A stretch of 9,790 nucleotides of DNA from Bacteroidales bacterium (GTDB lineage Bacteria > Bacteroidota > Bacteroidia > Bacteroidales > UBA7960): positions 1 to 9,790 of the forward strand of contig PWHO01000130.1 of assembly GCA_003555385.1 (NCBI GenBank). Reading direction: 5' to 3'. Shown here one piece after another: positions 1 to 7,173 of the stretch (positions are counted from its first letter, which is position 1; every line of letters starts with the position of its first letter). A program made the translations under genes and the position numbers. The notes beneath the pieces were generated by a model. The model did no database searches and was not told the origin of the DNA. It worked only from the letters and a program-made list of their open reading frames with translations.

Positions 1-2415
1 GCCCTGCACACCTGCCGCCACGCACCCACGGACAGCATCCTGATAGAAAATCTGACCCAGGAGGGCAGCATGATGCTGCACCATCCAGACACATCGGTCA
101 CCTTCGTTTACACCAGTGCGCCAGGCGTGAATCTCCCCTCCGGGCAGATGGAACTGTTTCAGAACTACCCCAACCCCTTCTCGGGAACCACCCACATTGA
201 TGTGTACCTGCCCCGAGGCGAGGAACTGACCATACGGGTGTACAACCTCACCGGGCAAATTACAGGTGAGTACTCGGCCACCCTGGATCCGGGAACCCAC
301 CAGTTTACTTTCCGCGCAGGAAACCAGCAGACCTACCTGCTGACGGCCAGCGCTGCATCCGCCACCCGGCAGCAGGTAATGCTTCACCTGGGAAGAGGGA
401 GCCATGAGCAAACCGGCATTTCCTACAACGGAATGACTGCCTCCACCAGGGCAAACAAGGCCAGTCCCGACTTTCACTACAACCTGGGGGATGAATTACG
501 TTTCACGGGCTACGTGACAGATTATGCCGGCGAGGTGGATTCTATGGTGATCACCGATACCCCGGAAGAAGATACCGCTTATGTGTTTGATATCGCCAAC
601 CAGGTGCCGGAGAAGCCCGCAGGCATCACAGGAGAAACCTGGGTACAGGGAAACACGTCCGGGGTAAACTATGAGGTGGAGCCCATGCATGGGGTCACCT
701 ACGTGTGGGACATCCATGAAAGCTGGGAGCTGGAGGAAGGACAGGGCGGCCATAAGCTAAGCGTAAAAACAGGTGATCAGTCAGGGCAGGTAAGCGTATA
801 TGCTGAAAATGCGTGTGGACGGGGAGAAGAAACCGTGTTGGATGTAGAGGTGTTTTTTACCCTTACCGTAGCGGCTGATCCGCCCGAGGGCGGTACGGTT
901 TCGCCCACTTATGCCGAGGTGGAGGCGGGGGGAACCGTCACAGTGACCGCAACGCCAAATGATGAGTGGTTTTTCTCGAAGTGGGAAGACGAAACTGGGG
1001 AAACAACAAACCCTCAGGTCATTACAATGAATGAGTCAGAAACCATTACGGCACATTTCTCAAAAACACACATCACCATACACAAGATAGACCTCAATCA
1101 TTTGTCATCAGTAAGATCTGAAAGAATAAAATGGCTGGAAAGTGCATTCCACAGTACAATGTACTATCGCTTTCAGGGTGATGAATACATGCTGGCAACA
1201 GGCGGATCCGATTGGGAATCGGAGGACTGGCAGGCAGCCACTATCTTGCTGAAAAAGAAAAACAACACGTGGGAGTTCATTAAGGACTATTCAGACCTGG
1301 AAATTACCTCCGAGTTTCGCAACAGTGAATTCTTCCCCAACGAACTGGGGCTGATCGGTTGTGACCATGGTGCCGAACCATCCTTTACCGACTGGCCTTA
1401 TGGTCATATATTTTACGGAGAATTTATCCCCGATGGGATCAAGTGGACACAGGTTTCTGATGTAAAAAGTTTTTATCACGGATGCGCTGTCGGAGATATC
1501 ACCAATAATGGGTTATATGATGTACTTGGAGCCAATTTAGGCAGCCACAGGGAGGATTCATACACCGACCCGCACGTATATTATCAGACTGAAGACGGGT
1601 TTGAATTTCAACCCAATATATTGCCGGATCATCATGCTTCGGGGTTCTTTACCCAAATAGGACAGTTGCATGGCGATGAAAGAAATGAGATTGTTCGGTG
1701 GGGTTTTATCGGAGACCCGGATGGACCCTACCTTAACGTGGAAATACTCACCCAGAACGATGATAATGAATATGTTTTGTGGGAACATTATATGGATGAC
1801 CGGTATGAAGGATCAAAGGCGGGAAAAACACCTCCTGCGGATACCGAAAACAGACATCGGCAGAACACCCCGGGGAACTGGATATCCGACTTCAACAATA
1901 ACGGGTTGAATGACATCGCTGTTGAAAACGATATTTTTGACCTGAACGTTTTGTTAAACAATGGCAATGGCTCATTTACCCGTGAATTTGTTACCACCAA
2001 AGAGTCTGAACTTCAGGATTGGGGAGGCGCCCGGTTTATGGGGTTTGAACTGATTGACCTTTTTAACAACCTGCTACCCGATATTTCCACAAGGGCATTT
2101 TATCACTTCCCCGACGATGAGGGATATGTGGATTTAGGGGACAATGTTTGGATCAATGAAGGGGGCACATTTGAACGTATGTCAGAACTATTCGACGGTT
2201 ACATGATCCGCCTTACAGAACATACCCCCTTTGAACATTCGTGTGATAACTATGAGGATCAGTTTGGTTTTTTAAGAGGATTTGTCGATTCAAGCGGAAA
2301 ATTTGGTTGGTACGGTTTCCTTCGCACAAACAGCCATTGTCATGCTGATTACGATCCAAAAACTTTATACCTGATAGAAATAAGAACCCAAATTGATGCA
2401 TCTTACATTAACTGA
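1..2415 (+). CDS. Secreted multidomain protein with internal T9SS-like module, PKD-like, InlB-like and FG-GAP-like domains (5' partial)
   Basis: The frame is open to base 1. The first ATG (position 70) opens no signal peptide, so the real start is probably upstream of the window. Residues counted from that ATG: about 27-107 look like a T9SS type A sorting domain (LFQNYPNPF, then IRVYNLTGQ). About 115-175 are a small beta module (GDELRFTGY, then VITDTPEED) that in Bacteroidales often follows such an internal domain. About 178-262 are PKD-like (YVWDI, then VYAENACGRG). About 263-332 are one InlB-like repeat (GGTVSP, FFSKWED, ITAHF). The rest resembles an FG-GAP/VCBS beta-propeller, with calcium-loop-like motifs at 476 (DITNNGLYD), 607 (DFNNNGLND) and 663 (DLFNNLLPD). 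The C-terminus has no YPNP-type sorting tail. GC content drops near base 1020-1080, where the propeller begins. A cell-surface or secreted binding role is inferred; no enzyme motif is visible. Confidence 0.85.
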   Translation, partial: ALHTCRHAPTDSILIENLTQEGSMMLHHPDTSVTFVYTSAPGVNLPSGQMELFQNYPNPFSGTTHIDVYLPRGEELTIRVYNLTGQITGEYSATLDPGTHQFTFRAGNQQTYLLTASAASATRQQVMLHLGRGSHEQTGISYNGMTASTRANKASPDFHYNLGDELRFTGYVTDYAGEVDSMVITDTPEEDTAYVFDIANQVPEKPAGITGETWVQGNTSGVNYEVEPMHGVTYVWDIHESWELEEGQGGHKLSVKTGDQSGQVSVYAENACGRGEETVLDVEVFFTLTVAADPPEGGTVSPTYAEVEAGGTVTVTATPNDEWFFSKWEDETGETTNPQVITMNESETITAHFSKTHITIHKIDLNHLSSVRSERIKWLESAFHSTMYYRFQGDEYMLATGGSDWESEDWQAATILLKKKNNTWEFIKDYSDLEITSEFRNSEFFPNELGLIGCDHGAEPSFTDWPYGHIFYGEFIPDGIKWTQVSDVKSFYHGCAVGDITNNGLYDVLGANLGSHREDSYTDPHVYYQTEDGFEFQPNILPDHHASGFFTQIGQLHGDERNEIVRWGFIGDPDGPYLNVEILTQNDDNEYVLWEHYMDDRYEGSKAGKTPPADTENRHRQNTPGNWISDFNNNGLNDIAVENDIFDLNVLLNNGNGSFTREFVTTKESELQDWGGARFMGFELIDLFNNLLPDISTRAFYHFPDDEGYVDLGDNVWINEGGTFERMSELFDGYMIRLTEHTPFEHSCDNYEDQFGFLRGFVDSSGKFGWYGFLRTNSHCHADYDPKTLYLIEIRTQIDASYIN

Positions 2416-2438
2416 TCGGCGCTCATAAAGCCCATCAG
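2412..2438 (+). terminator. Stem-loop over the stop codon of the first gene, possible weak terminator
   Basis: Arm CTGATCGGC (2412-2420) pairs with GCCCATCAG (2430-2438) at 8 of 9 positions, with a C-C mismatch at 2417/2433 and a 9-base loop. The TGA stop is at 2413-2415, so the stem starts on it. No T-run follows, so a Rho-independent terminator is doubtful. It may be a 3'-end stabilising hairpin or chance. Confidence 0.25.
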
Positions 2439-2486
2439 CAGTCATTCCGATATAGAAATAATCTGTCCATACAAAAACTTTTCCTG

Positions 2487-5400
2487 ATGAAATTTCTACT
2501 TGTTCTATTTTTCCTAATCATTCAGACTTCTTTTTCCCTGGCTCAAACCGCAACTGCACCGGATTCCGGAAGCGGAACCAGCACAGACCCTTATAAGATC
2601 AGCAGCCTTGATCATTTGTACTGGATCACACAAAATCCATCTGAATGGGGAATGCATTTTATTCAGGTCGACAACATTGACGCCACGTCAACAGTGGACT
2701 GGCATGAGGGAAAGGGGTGGCCGGCAATCGGCAATGAAGACACACATTTCACAGGCACTTATAATGGACAGGGATATACCATTGATGGCTTATATATCAA
2801 CAGACCGGATGAAAACAATCAGGGTCTTTTCGGTTACGTACAAGACCACGCCTCGTTGATCACAAACCTGGGGTTAACAGGAGTGAATATCAAAGGTAAT
2901 AACAATGTGGGAAGCATCATTGGCAACAGCAGCAGAGCTTCCATAACCAGGTCCTATGCAACTGGCAATGTAAAGGGAAACAACCAGGTTGGAGGAATTG
3001 TCGGCAACCATTCCTGGTTTGACATGATCTCAGAAACATTCTTCAACGGGGAGGTAACCGGAAACATTGACGTTGGAGGATTGGCCGGAAGGGTAACTCA
3101 CGCGTATATCCACAACAGTTATTCACGCGGCACAGTGAACGGGTCTTCAAACGTAGGAGGACTAATCGGACAGTTGGGCCTGCGATACGAAACCATTAAA
3201 AACACTTATTCTGCTGCCCTGGTCAACGGAACAAAAGACATTGGTGGTCTTATTGGCCTTCATTCCCGGGGAAAGCCTTTTTACGGTGTATACCAATCTT
3301 TTTGGAGTGATGAAATGGCTGGTGTGTCGTCAAGTGAGGGAGGTGTCCGCAAATCAATTGATGAAATGAAGGCTTTAAATATCTATTTTAATGCGGGATG
3401 GGATTTTGTCGATGAGACTGAAAACGGAGCGGATCAGATCTGGGGCATTGATGAATCAGGCAAAGAAAACGAAGGCTATCCTTTTTTTACTTACCAGGAT
3501 CTTTCGCATAACATTACTCAACCTGCAATAAAATTTTACCCGGTTGTCGAAACCTCAACATCCACAGCGGCCATAACCAGATACATACATTACTGGGGCG
3601 ATGAAATTCCGGAAGGGCATGGCCTGTGTTGGAACACAACGGGCAATCCCACAGTAGAAGATTTTGTGGCAGAAGAGACAGTGTTTCCGGAAACAGGCAC
3701 AATAAAGACCGGGATTGGTGACCTGGAGCCAAATGTAGCCTACTACCTCCGGGCTTACGTGGTCACAGAAAATGGAGTATGGTACAGCGAAGAGCTTCAG
3801 TTTTCCATATTTTCAATTGATCCGGTTAAACCGGAAGGGTCAGGAACAGCCGGTGCCCCTTTTCAAATTGCCTCTTTGAATAACCTATTGTGGTTAACCC
3901 TTAACGATAATTACTGGGACAAACAATATGTACAAACTGCCGACATCAATGCATCAAAGGTCAGAAACTGGGATGAAGACAAAGGCTGGAGGCCCATTGG
4001 CAGCTGGGATAAACCCTTTGCCGGAAATTATAACGGCCAAGGCCATGTTATTGACAGTTTGTATATCTACCGACCAGAGAAAAACTATCAGGGCATGTTT
4101 GGTTATGTTGGCAGCCATCAGGCCCAAATTAAAGACATTGGACTTTCAAATGTTGACATAACCGGACAGAATTATGTTGGAAGTGTGGCAGGCCAATATA
4201 TGGATACAGATTTTAAGGGTTGTTTTGCAGATGGCACTGTGCGGGGACAAAATAATGTTGGGGGGATCATTGGCAGTTATGAACATTTTGGGTCAGTAAG
4301 TGGAGTCTTTTTTAACGGAAGGGTGCTGGGACAAGCAAATGTCGGAGGGATCACCGGCTGGTTATTCAGCGCGAAACTGGAAAACAGTTTTGCCCGGGGA
4401 AGCGTTCACGGTGTTAGTGGGGTTGGTGGATTGGTTGGAAACAGCCAGCGATCGTCATTAAGCAATACATACTCTGCCACAATTGTTGAAGGAGATTCAA
4501 ATGCCGGAGGACTGGCAGGGAGTGGTGGTTTTGAAGAGACCAACTCTTTCTGGGATCTTGAGGTTTCTATGCAAACAAATAGCTCTGGAGGCACTGGCTT
4601 AAGCACCATGGAAATGAAAGATGTGGCCTCCTTTACAGAGCTGTCCTCTGAGGGGCTTGATGAGCCTTGGGATTTTGTTGGAAACCCCAATGACGATACC
4701 GGCACCCAAGACATTTGGAATATTCACTTTTCCTTTAACGATGGATACCCGTTTTTGAACTGGCAGGTAGACGGAATGGCTCTGCTTGAAATGAAAGCAG
4801 AACCACAGGATATCTCTGCTGAATTCTCTGGAATTGGCTTTTACAAACCAGGTGAAGCCGTCGAAATCTCAGTGGCTGAAATACCACGCTATGCATTTCA
4901 GTCTTGGTCAACCCAAAATGGGCAAGACAACTTGATTGAAGACCCCAAGTCTATGTCAACGGTATTTACAATGCCAGAAAGTGAGGTTGTTTTGACAGCT
5001 ACTTTCCTTCCTGTTTTTCTCGTTGAAACCTCCGTTAATTTAGCCCATGGCGGTTCAGTTACCGGCGGGGGAGATTATTTAAAAGGAGAAGAGGTAACAC
5101 TCACAGCCAACTCTTCAATAGGCTATCATTTTGTTAATTGGACTGAAGATGGAGAGGTTGTTTTGGATGGTGAGGAGCCTGCCAAAGAAGTATATGTATT
5201 TATTGCACAAGAGGATCGGGATCTGATGGCCAACTTTGCCATTAATGTCTACACCATACATGGAACCTCTGAAAACTCAAACATGGGCACCGTGGAGGGA
5301 AGCGGGGATTATGAGTATGGCCAGGAAGTAGTTTTAACAGCCATTCCGGAAACCGGATATCATTTTGTCAACTGGACAGAAGATGGTCAAGAGATAAACA

Positions 5401-6938
5401 CTGATCCAGTGTATCAATTTGCGGCAGAAAAAGACAGGGAACTGGTTGCACACTTTGCGATCAATGTATATACCATCAACGCCACCGCCAGTGACCCCGA
5501 AATGGGCACAGTGGACGGAGCCGGTGAGTTCGAACATGGCCAAACTGTAACACTGGTGGCCACACCCAAAGCAAACCATCATTTTGTTAACTGGGCCGAT
5601 AATGGTCAGGTCTTGTCTGATGAAATGGTTTACGAGTTCCAGGCAGAGAAAGACATAAGCATCGTAGGTAATTTCCAGCTGGATTTTTACATCATTCAGG
5701 CAACTGCTTCAGAGGGTGGAATTCTTGAACCTGGGGGTGATGTGAAAGTGTTCTACACACATAACCAACATTTTTCTGTAATCCCCAATGATGGACACTA
5801 CATCGCGGATGTGAAGGTTGACGATATCAGCATCGGAGCCAAAGATTCTTACACTTTTGTCAATGTAACAAAAAACCATACCATCCACGCTGAGTTTGAT
5901 GTGTTATACTTTACCATTACTGCAACAGCAGGAGAGCACGGAACAATCGAGCCAGCAGGTGAAACTACCCTGCCATATGGCAGTAGCCAAACTTATGTGA
6001 TTACACCAGATCAAGGGTACGTGGTATCTGCCTTGGTTGTAGACGGTGAATACCTAAATCCGGATACTTCATATACTTTTGATCATATCGCGGATGATCA
6101 TGCCATTCATGTGGAATTTTCAATGCACACCATAACGGCATCTGCATCTGAGGGTGGGAACATTGAGCCAGAAGGAAGCATCAGTGTGCCTCATGGTGGC
6201 AATCAGGAGTTTGTTTTTGCTCCGGATACAGACTACATGATACAGGACGTACTCATCGACGGACAAAGCATTGGCTTAGTCGACTCTTACCTTTTTGTCA
6301 ATGTCACCAAAGACCACACGATACATGTGGAGTTTGGGCCAATGGGGTTTGCTGTTACTTTTAATGTGGACATGCGTTATGTGACCACAGATTATGCTGG
6401 ATTTGACTTTGATCCACAAAACGATGTAGTGTACATTAGCGGCAGTATGTTTGAGTGGGCAGATCCCGGAGCAAGACCACAAATGCAGACTTTGTCGCCA
6501 ACCGAAGCAGATCCTATGATCTATAGCAAAACCCTATTCCTTCAAGAAGGAACATATACATACAAATACTACCTCAACCCAGGATGGGATGGTGCCGAAT
6601 TTGATTCTGAGATTAGCAGAGAAATACATGTGGAAGGGGAAATGCAGATACATGACTGGTTCGGCTCACATGATGATCCCACCGGCATTGCGGAAATCAG
6701 TGAAAACACCATTGTCAAGGCCTACCCCAACCCCGCCAGCCATAATTTGACCATTGATTCGTCCGAGCCCATAAAAAGCATTCAGCTGACAGACATGCTC
6801 GGCCAGGTTGTCAGGACGGCAGCCGCAAATGGGTTCAGCCATGAACTGAATCTTTCAGGGTTGCAAAGTGGCATTTATTCGCTGCAAGTGACCACGCAAA
6901 ATGCACCGGTATCAATTAAAATCCAGTTGGTACAATAG
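2487..6938 (+). CDS. T9SS-exported surface protein with two GLUG modules, Fn3-like domain, seven InlB-like repeats and CBM-like module
   Basis: The protein is complete at 1483 residues. The ATG at 2487 begins a clear signal peptide: MK, a hydrophobic core, then likely SPase I cleavage after Ala19 (FSLA|Q). There is no lipobox Cys. Domains by residue: 28-340 GLUG module A (YNGQG, LYINRP, GLFGY, then VGGIVG-type turns), expected to form a beta-helix; 345-446 Fn3-like (GLCWNT, LEPNVAYYLRAYV); 451-763 GLUG module B; 764-1284 seven InlB B-like repeats (GYHFVNWTEDG in the early copies, HTIHVEF endings in the later ones); 1289-1395 a starch-binding/CBM20-like module (VTFNVDM, VYISGSMFEW, GTYTYKYYL); 1410-1483 a T9SS type A tail (YPNPASHNL, LTDMLGQVV, GIYSLQV). 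The tail predicts secretion through the outer membrane and anchoring at the surface. Adhesion or glycan binding is inferred. I see no clear Shine-Dalgarno or promoter in the 71-base upstream gap, so it may be read through from the preceding gene. Confidence 0.93.
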   Translation: MKFLLVLFFLIIQTSFSLAQTATAPDSGSGTSTDPYKISSLDHLYWITQNPSEWGMHFIQVDNIDATSTVDWHEGKGWPAIGNEDTHFTGTYNGQGYTIDGLYINRPDENNQGLFGYVQDHASLITNLGLTGVNIKGNNNVGSIIGNSSRASITRSYATGNVKGNNQVGGIVGNHSWFDMISETFFNGEVTGNIDVGGLAGRVTHAYIHNSYSRGTVNGSSNVGGLIGQLGLRYETIKNTYSAALVNGTKDIGGLIGLHSRGKPFYGVYQSFWSDEMAGVSSSEGGVRKSIDEMKALNIYFNAGWDFVDETENGADQIWGIDESGKENEGYPFFTYQDLSHNITQPAIKFYPVVETSTSTAAITRYIHYWGDEIPEGHGLCWNTTGNPTVEDFVAEETVFPETGTIKTGIGDLEPNVAYYLRAYVVTENGVWYSEELQFSIFSIDPVKPEGSGTAGAPFQIASLNNLLWLTLNDNYWDKQYVQTADINASKVRNWDEDKGWRPIGSWDKPFAGNYNGQGHVIDSLYIYRPEKNYQGMFGYVGSHQAQIKDIGLSNVDITGQNYVGSVAGQYMDTDFKGCFADGTVRGQNNVGGIIGSYEHFGSVSGVFFNGRVLGQANVGGITGWLFSAKLENSFARGSVHGVSGVGGLVGNSQRSSLSNTYSATIVEGDSNAGGLAGSGGFEETNSFWDLEVSMQTNSSGGTGLSTMEMKDVASFTELSSEGLDEPWDFVGNPNDDTGTQDIWNIHFSFNDGYPFLNWQVDGMALLEMKAEPQDISAEFSGIGFYKPGEAVEISVAEIPRYAFQSWSTQNGQDNLIEDPKSMSTVFTMPESEVVLTATFLPVFLVETSVNLAHGGSVTGGGDYLKGEEVTLTANSSIGYHFVNWTEDGEVVLDGEEPAKEVYVFIAQEDRDLMANFAINVYTIHGTSENSNMGTVEGSGDYEYGQEVVLTAIPETGYHFVNWTEDGQEINTDPVYQFAAEKDRELVAHFAINVYTINATASDPEMGTVDGAGEFEHGQTVTLVATPKANHHFVNWADNGQVLSDEMVYEFQAEKDISIVGNFQLDFYIIQATASEGGILEPGGDVKVFYTHNQHFSVIPNDGHYIADVKVDDISIGAKDSYTFVNVTKNHTIHAEFDVLYFTITATAGEHGTIEPAGETTLPYGSSQTYVITPDQGYVVSALVVDGEYLNPDTSYTFDHIADDHAIHVEFSMHTITASASEGGNIEPEGSISVPHGGNQEFVFAPDTDYMIQDVLIDGQSIGLVDSYLFVNVTKDHTIHVEFGPMGFAVTFNVDMRYVTTDYAGFDFDPQNDVVYISGSMFEWADPGARPQMQTLSPTEADPMIYSKTLFLQEGTYTYKYYLNPGWDGAEFDSEISREIHVEGEMQIHDWFGSHDDPTGIAEISENTIVKAYPNPASHNLTIDSSEPIKSIQLTDMLGQVVRTAAANGFSHELNLSGLQSGIYSLQVTTQNAPVSIKIQLVQ
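2568..3170 (+). repeat. GLUG module A, first copy of an in-gene duplication
   Basis: This block corresponds to 3837-4439 at a constant offset of 1269 bases (423 codons). Four anchors checked by hand all fit that offset: GSGT at 2568/3837, YNGQG at 2760/4029, the Gln before the GLFGY/GMFGY motif at 2820/4089, and VGGL at 3153/4422. In the 27-residue stretch starting at YNGQG, 19 residues are identical between copies. After the block this copy diverges and lacks the GLDEPWDF segment that copy B keeps. Confidence 0.85.
3837..4439 (+). repeat. GLUG module B, second copy of the in-gene duplication
   Basis: Partner of the block at 2568-3170. It keeps the canonical post-GLUG tail (TNSFWD, then GLDEPWDFVG and NDGYPFLNW, roughly 4540-4765), so this copy resembles the common family form more closely than copy A. 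An Fn3-like domain separates the two copies. Confidence 0.85.
4776..6338 (+). repeat. Seven tandem InlB B-like repeats in two subtypes
   Basis: Unit starts are about 4776, 5013, 5244, 5463, 5682, 5904 and 6120. From the third unit on, spacing is 219, 219, 222 and 216 bases, and the last unit is 219 bases. Units 2-4 share a Trp core (YHFVNWTEDG and HHFVNWADNG). Units 5-7 lack that Trp and instead carry an I/V-DG or VDD core, with HTIH-type or HAIH-type endings. Unit 1 is divergent (FQSWSTQNG). At DNA level 5124-5152 and 5358-5386 agree at 26 of 29 bases, pointing to fairly recent duplication. Each unit likely forms a small beta domain, making a stalk between the GLUG region and the C-terminal modules. 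Confidence 0.85.
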
Positions 6939-7058
6939 GACTGTTGTGAAACAGAAGACCTATAAAACTACCAATACTTACTGCCTTGCCGTCTCTCAGA
7001 TCCTGGATTGGATCGCCGGGCAGGGCTATATCCCGTCAACAAAAAAATTCTTCGCGTG

Positions 7059-7103
7059 ACGGAACACTCTGGCGCGGGGGTAACGCTGGTGGCCACCCCC
7101 TGA
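7059..7103 (+). pseudogene. Possible remnant of an InlB-like repeat
   Basis: Read in the same phase as the preceding gene, these bases encode TEHSGAGVTLVATP and then TGA. This resembles FEHGQTVTLVATP in repeat unit 4 of that gene. Bases 7080-7100 match 5547-5567 at 19 of 21 positions. A TAA at 6963 already closes this frame downstream of the gene's own TAG, and no signature repeat sequence is recognisable further upstream, so if real this is a decayed fragment. Its high GC is closer to the N-terminal part of the first gene. A chance match of this short stretch cannot be excluded. Confidence 0.35.
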
Positions 7104-7107
7104 GTTA

Positions 7108-7124
7108 AGATTATTGATTAATCT
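7108..7124. repeat. Perfect inverted repeat upstream of accC
   Basis: AGATTA (7108-7113) and TAATCT (7119-7124) form a 6-bp perfect inverted repeat around TTGAT. It lies immediately before the candidate -33 element and could be an operator or a weak AT-rich hairpin. Inverted repeats of this size in AT-rich sequence are also common by chance. Confidence 0.2.
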
Positions 7125-7125
7125 G

Positions 7126-7156
7126 TTTCTGAAATAATTACCTAACTTTATATTAG
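7126..7156 (+). promoter_or_regulatory. Candidate Bacteroidota-type promoter for the carboxylase operon
   Basis: TTTC (7126-7129) resembles the -33 TTTG element. TATATTAG (7149-7156) matches TAnnTTTG at all but one fixed position, and the spacer is 19 bases, within the usual 19-21. The accC ATG is 17 bases further on, implying a very short leader. An alternative -7 box, TAACTTTA at 7143-7150, is equally close to consensus but has a poor spacer. Prediction by eye only. Confidence 0.3.
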
Positions 7157-7173
7157 CGTTTAATTCTTTCCTT

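Larger units (their letters stand above)
6939..7173. other. Intergenic region between the surface protein and the carboxylase operon
   Basis: No supportable gene lies in this 235-base gap. It contains an InlB-like repeat fragment near 7059-7103, short inverted repeats (CTGTT/AACAG at 6941-6954, GATCC/GGATC at 6999-7014, GGGGGT/ACCCCC at 7076-7100, AGATTA/TAATCT at 7108-7124) and a weak candidate promoter at 7126-7156. No hairpin followed directly by a T-run was found, so transcription termination after the surface-protein gene is unresolved. Confidence 0.6.

Noticed and set aside
2416..2486. Promoter before the large surface-protein gene
   Set aside because: No pair of TTTG and TAnnTTTG elements with 19-21 base spacing could be found in this gap.
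4406..4714. 102-codon minus-strand frame inside the surface-protein gene
   Set aside because: Low-complexity, Pro/Ser-rich product antisense to a clear GLUG module. No start context or family resemblance.
6941..6954. CTGTT-GTGA-AACAG hairpin just after the surface-protein stop
   Set aside because: Only 5 bp and followed by AAGACC rather than T residues, so too weak to call a terminator.
7076..7100. GGGGGT/ACCCCC hairpin as a Rho-independent terminator
   Set aside because: The 6-bp stem is strong, but the loop is 13 bases and no T-run follows. It also overlaps the repeat-like fragment, which explains its sequence.
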